A stretch of DNA of 64,000 bases, from the NCBI GenBank assembly GCA_964513655.1, contig CAZENQ010000007.1:3491-67490 (forward strand). The letters are read 5' to 3'. The notes below the pieces were generated by a model. That model made no database searches. It was not told the DNA's origin and saw only the letters and a list, made by a program, of their open reading frames with translations. Made by a program: the position numbers and the translations under genes. How positions within the stretch are numbered: the first letter of the stretch is position 1; the number at the start of each line of letters is the position of its first letter. Shown here piece by piece: positions 63,371 to 64,000 of this stretch. The DNA is from G020350405 sp964513655. GTDB taxonomy: Bacteria; Planctomycetota; Phycisphaerae; Sedimentisphaerales; Anaerobacaceae.

Positions 63371-63601
63371 TTACTTATTGTCCTGCTCGTCTTTTGGCTT
63401 GTTATTGCTAACTTTCCTTCTGCAAAAGCGGTAAACTATAAAGCACACCACAACAATCACAAGCAGTACAGGCCAAAGTCCCCATACACCACGGTTCTTG
63501 ACAGAAAGTATTATTGGCATAAGGACAGCCATCGTAACAGCAATAACTGGCATCAGTAGGAACAGTAGGTATCCGTATATAGCTGGAGGAAGTTTGTTCA
63601 T
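63371..63601 (-). CDS. Small hypothetical membrane protein
   Basis: 76 residues with two helices (~7-31 and 38-57) and a charged tail (SNNKPKDEQDNK). No family recognised. It is probably transcribed with the two membrane protein genes that follow. Confidence 0.5.
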   Translation of the reverse strand: MNKLPPAIYGYLLFLLMPVIAVTMAVLMPIILSVKNRGVWGLWPVLLVIVVVCFIVYRFCRRKVSNNKPKDEQDNK

Positions 63602-64000
63602 ATTTATTCCCTATTCACCACACATTTTAACGATTGCCTGTCCTGATACAACGCAAAAATCTTTACCCCGCCTGTCCCCGAGAAGCCGCTTCCCTGACCC
63701 AGCAGCAGGGGACCCACTTTCCTTTAACTCGCAACCCGTAACGCGCAACCCGCAACTCGTAAATTTTCAATCAACCGTGCAGGTGCTTTTATCCCGGCCG
63801 CGGATTTTTTAAAAAATTTTTACTCTTTTGTTAATAACGAGTTACGAGTATCGGGCATCGAGCATCAAGGACTTATTTCGCAACAAACGCGCAAGTTCCC
63901 CCAATTATGGAGAGACCCCTTTTCGGGGCTCGCGTAGCATGTGCTGTGTCGCGGGCATCTTGCCCGCGTCGAATAACAGTTTGTAGGGTGTGGTCTTTAC
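63602..64000. other. Right-edge intergenic region with repeats
   Basis: 399 bases without a gene. It holds two inexact copies of CGCAACCCG at 63730-63755, an inverted pair ACTCGTAA (63755-63762) and TTACGAGT (63842-63849), an AT palindrome TTTTTTAAAAAA (63805-63816), a CCCC/GGGG hairpin around 63916-63928, and a palindrome at 63950-63968. This looks like a dispersed-repeat region rather than regulation. Confidence 0.55.
63950..63968. repeat. 8-bp perfect palindromic repeat (REP-like)
   Basis: CGCGGGCA (63950-63957), TCT, TGCCCGCG (63961-63968). Short GC-rich palindromes of this type recur as REP-like elements in many bacterial genomes. Only one copy is seen here. Confidence 0.6.

Overview
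The window looks like a chromosomal piece of a planctomycete, probably of the Phycisphaerae type. This is inferred from gene content, not from a marker search. The pointers are an FTLVELL-type pseudopilin with an H-x9-DG tail, a lipoprotein with two DUF1080 domains, a secreted protease ending in a dockerin-like tail, a DUF1844 protein, an ECF sigma factor coupled to a membrane protein, and many secreted glycoside hydrolases. Ferritin-like and rubrerythrin proteins and a molybdopterin operon suggest an anaerobic or microaerophilic life. A run of ten Ns at 47809-47818 shows a draft or metagenomic assembly. I see no phage, insertion sequence, CRISPR array or rRNA.

Layout. 1-9.2 kb: subtilase, ECF sigma (with an in-frame TGA) plus coupled membrane protein, TPR membrane protein, purC, HD phosphohydrolase, cupin and rubrerythrin. 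9.3-21.8 kb: trypsin-like protease, an HTH-REC regulator followed by an HDOD-histidine kinase, a small-gene unit with a ferritin-like protein, two divergent envelope proteins (one GspC-like, one resembling a phage tail tube), an EamA permease, the DUF1080 lipoprotein and a GAF protein. 21.8-27.2 kb: a minus-strand molybdopterin cofactor operon (62-aa protein, mobB-mobA fusion, moeA, moaA, moaC, MOSC, moaB, CHR-type transporter). 27.6-28.1 kb: tRNA-Phe and a promoter-to-terminator candidate small RNA. 28.2-40.6 kb: queA, then carbohydrate genes (two GH2 enzymes, a DUF5060 glycosidase, xylulokinase, a mutarotase-like protein, UDP-HexNAc pyrophosphorylase). 41-47.7 kb: pseudopilin, aconitase, LOG protein, internally duplicated exported protein, hisD and a membrane protein. 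47.8-64 kb: mostly housekeeping genes (esterase, alaS, recA, thpR, pfkB-type kinase, gltX, cysK, Nudix, glnS, TauE/SafE, trpC, DUF1844, smpB, four-helix-bundle protein, three small membrane proteins).

How genes work together. The Moco operon covers most steps from GTP to nucleotide-modified cofactor but lacks moaD and moaE here, and it ends with an oxyanion-type transporter. The minus-strand set at 31.6-39.1 kb fits extracellular glycan cleavage followed by sugar epimerisation and kinase entry.

Most notable oddities: an XRE-like helix-turn-helix pattern inserted after the KLSKR loop of glutamyl-tRNA synthetase; a TGA inside an otherwise intact sigma factor; a promoter/5'-hairpin/mini-ORF unit before a zinc-ribbon gene; an anchored protein with a tail-tube-like pattern; a stand-alone candidate sRNA; a non-ATG small gene leading the Moco operon; and a lipoprotein whose leader is also a perfect pseudopilin motif.
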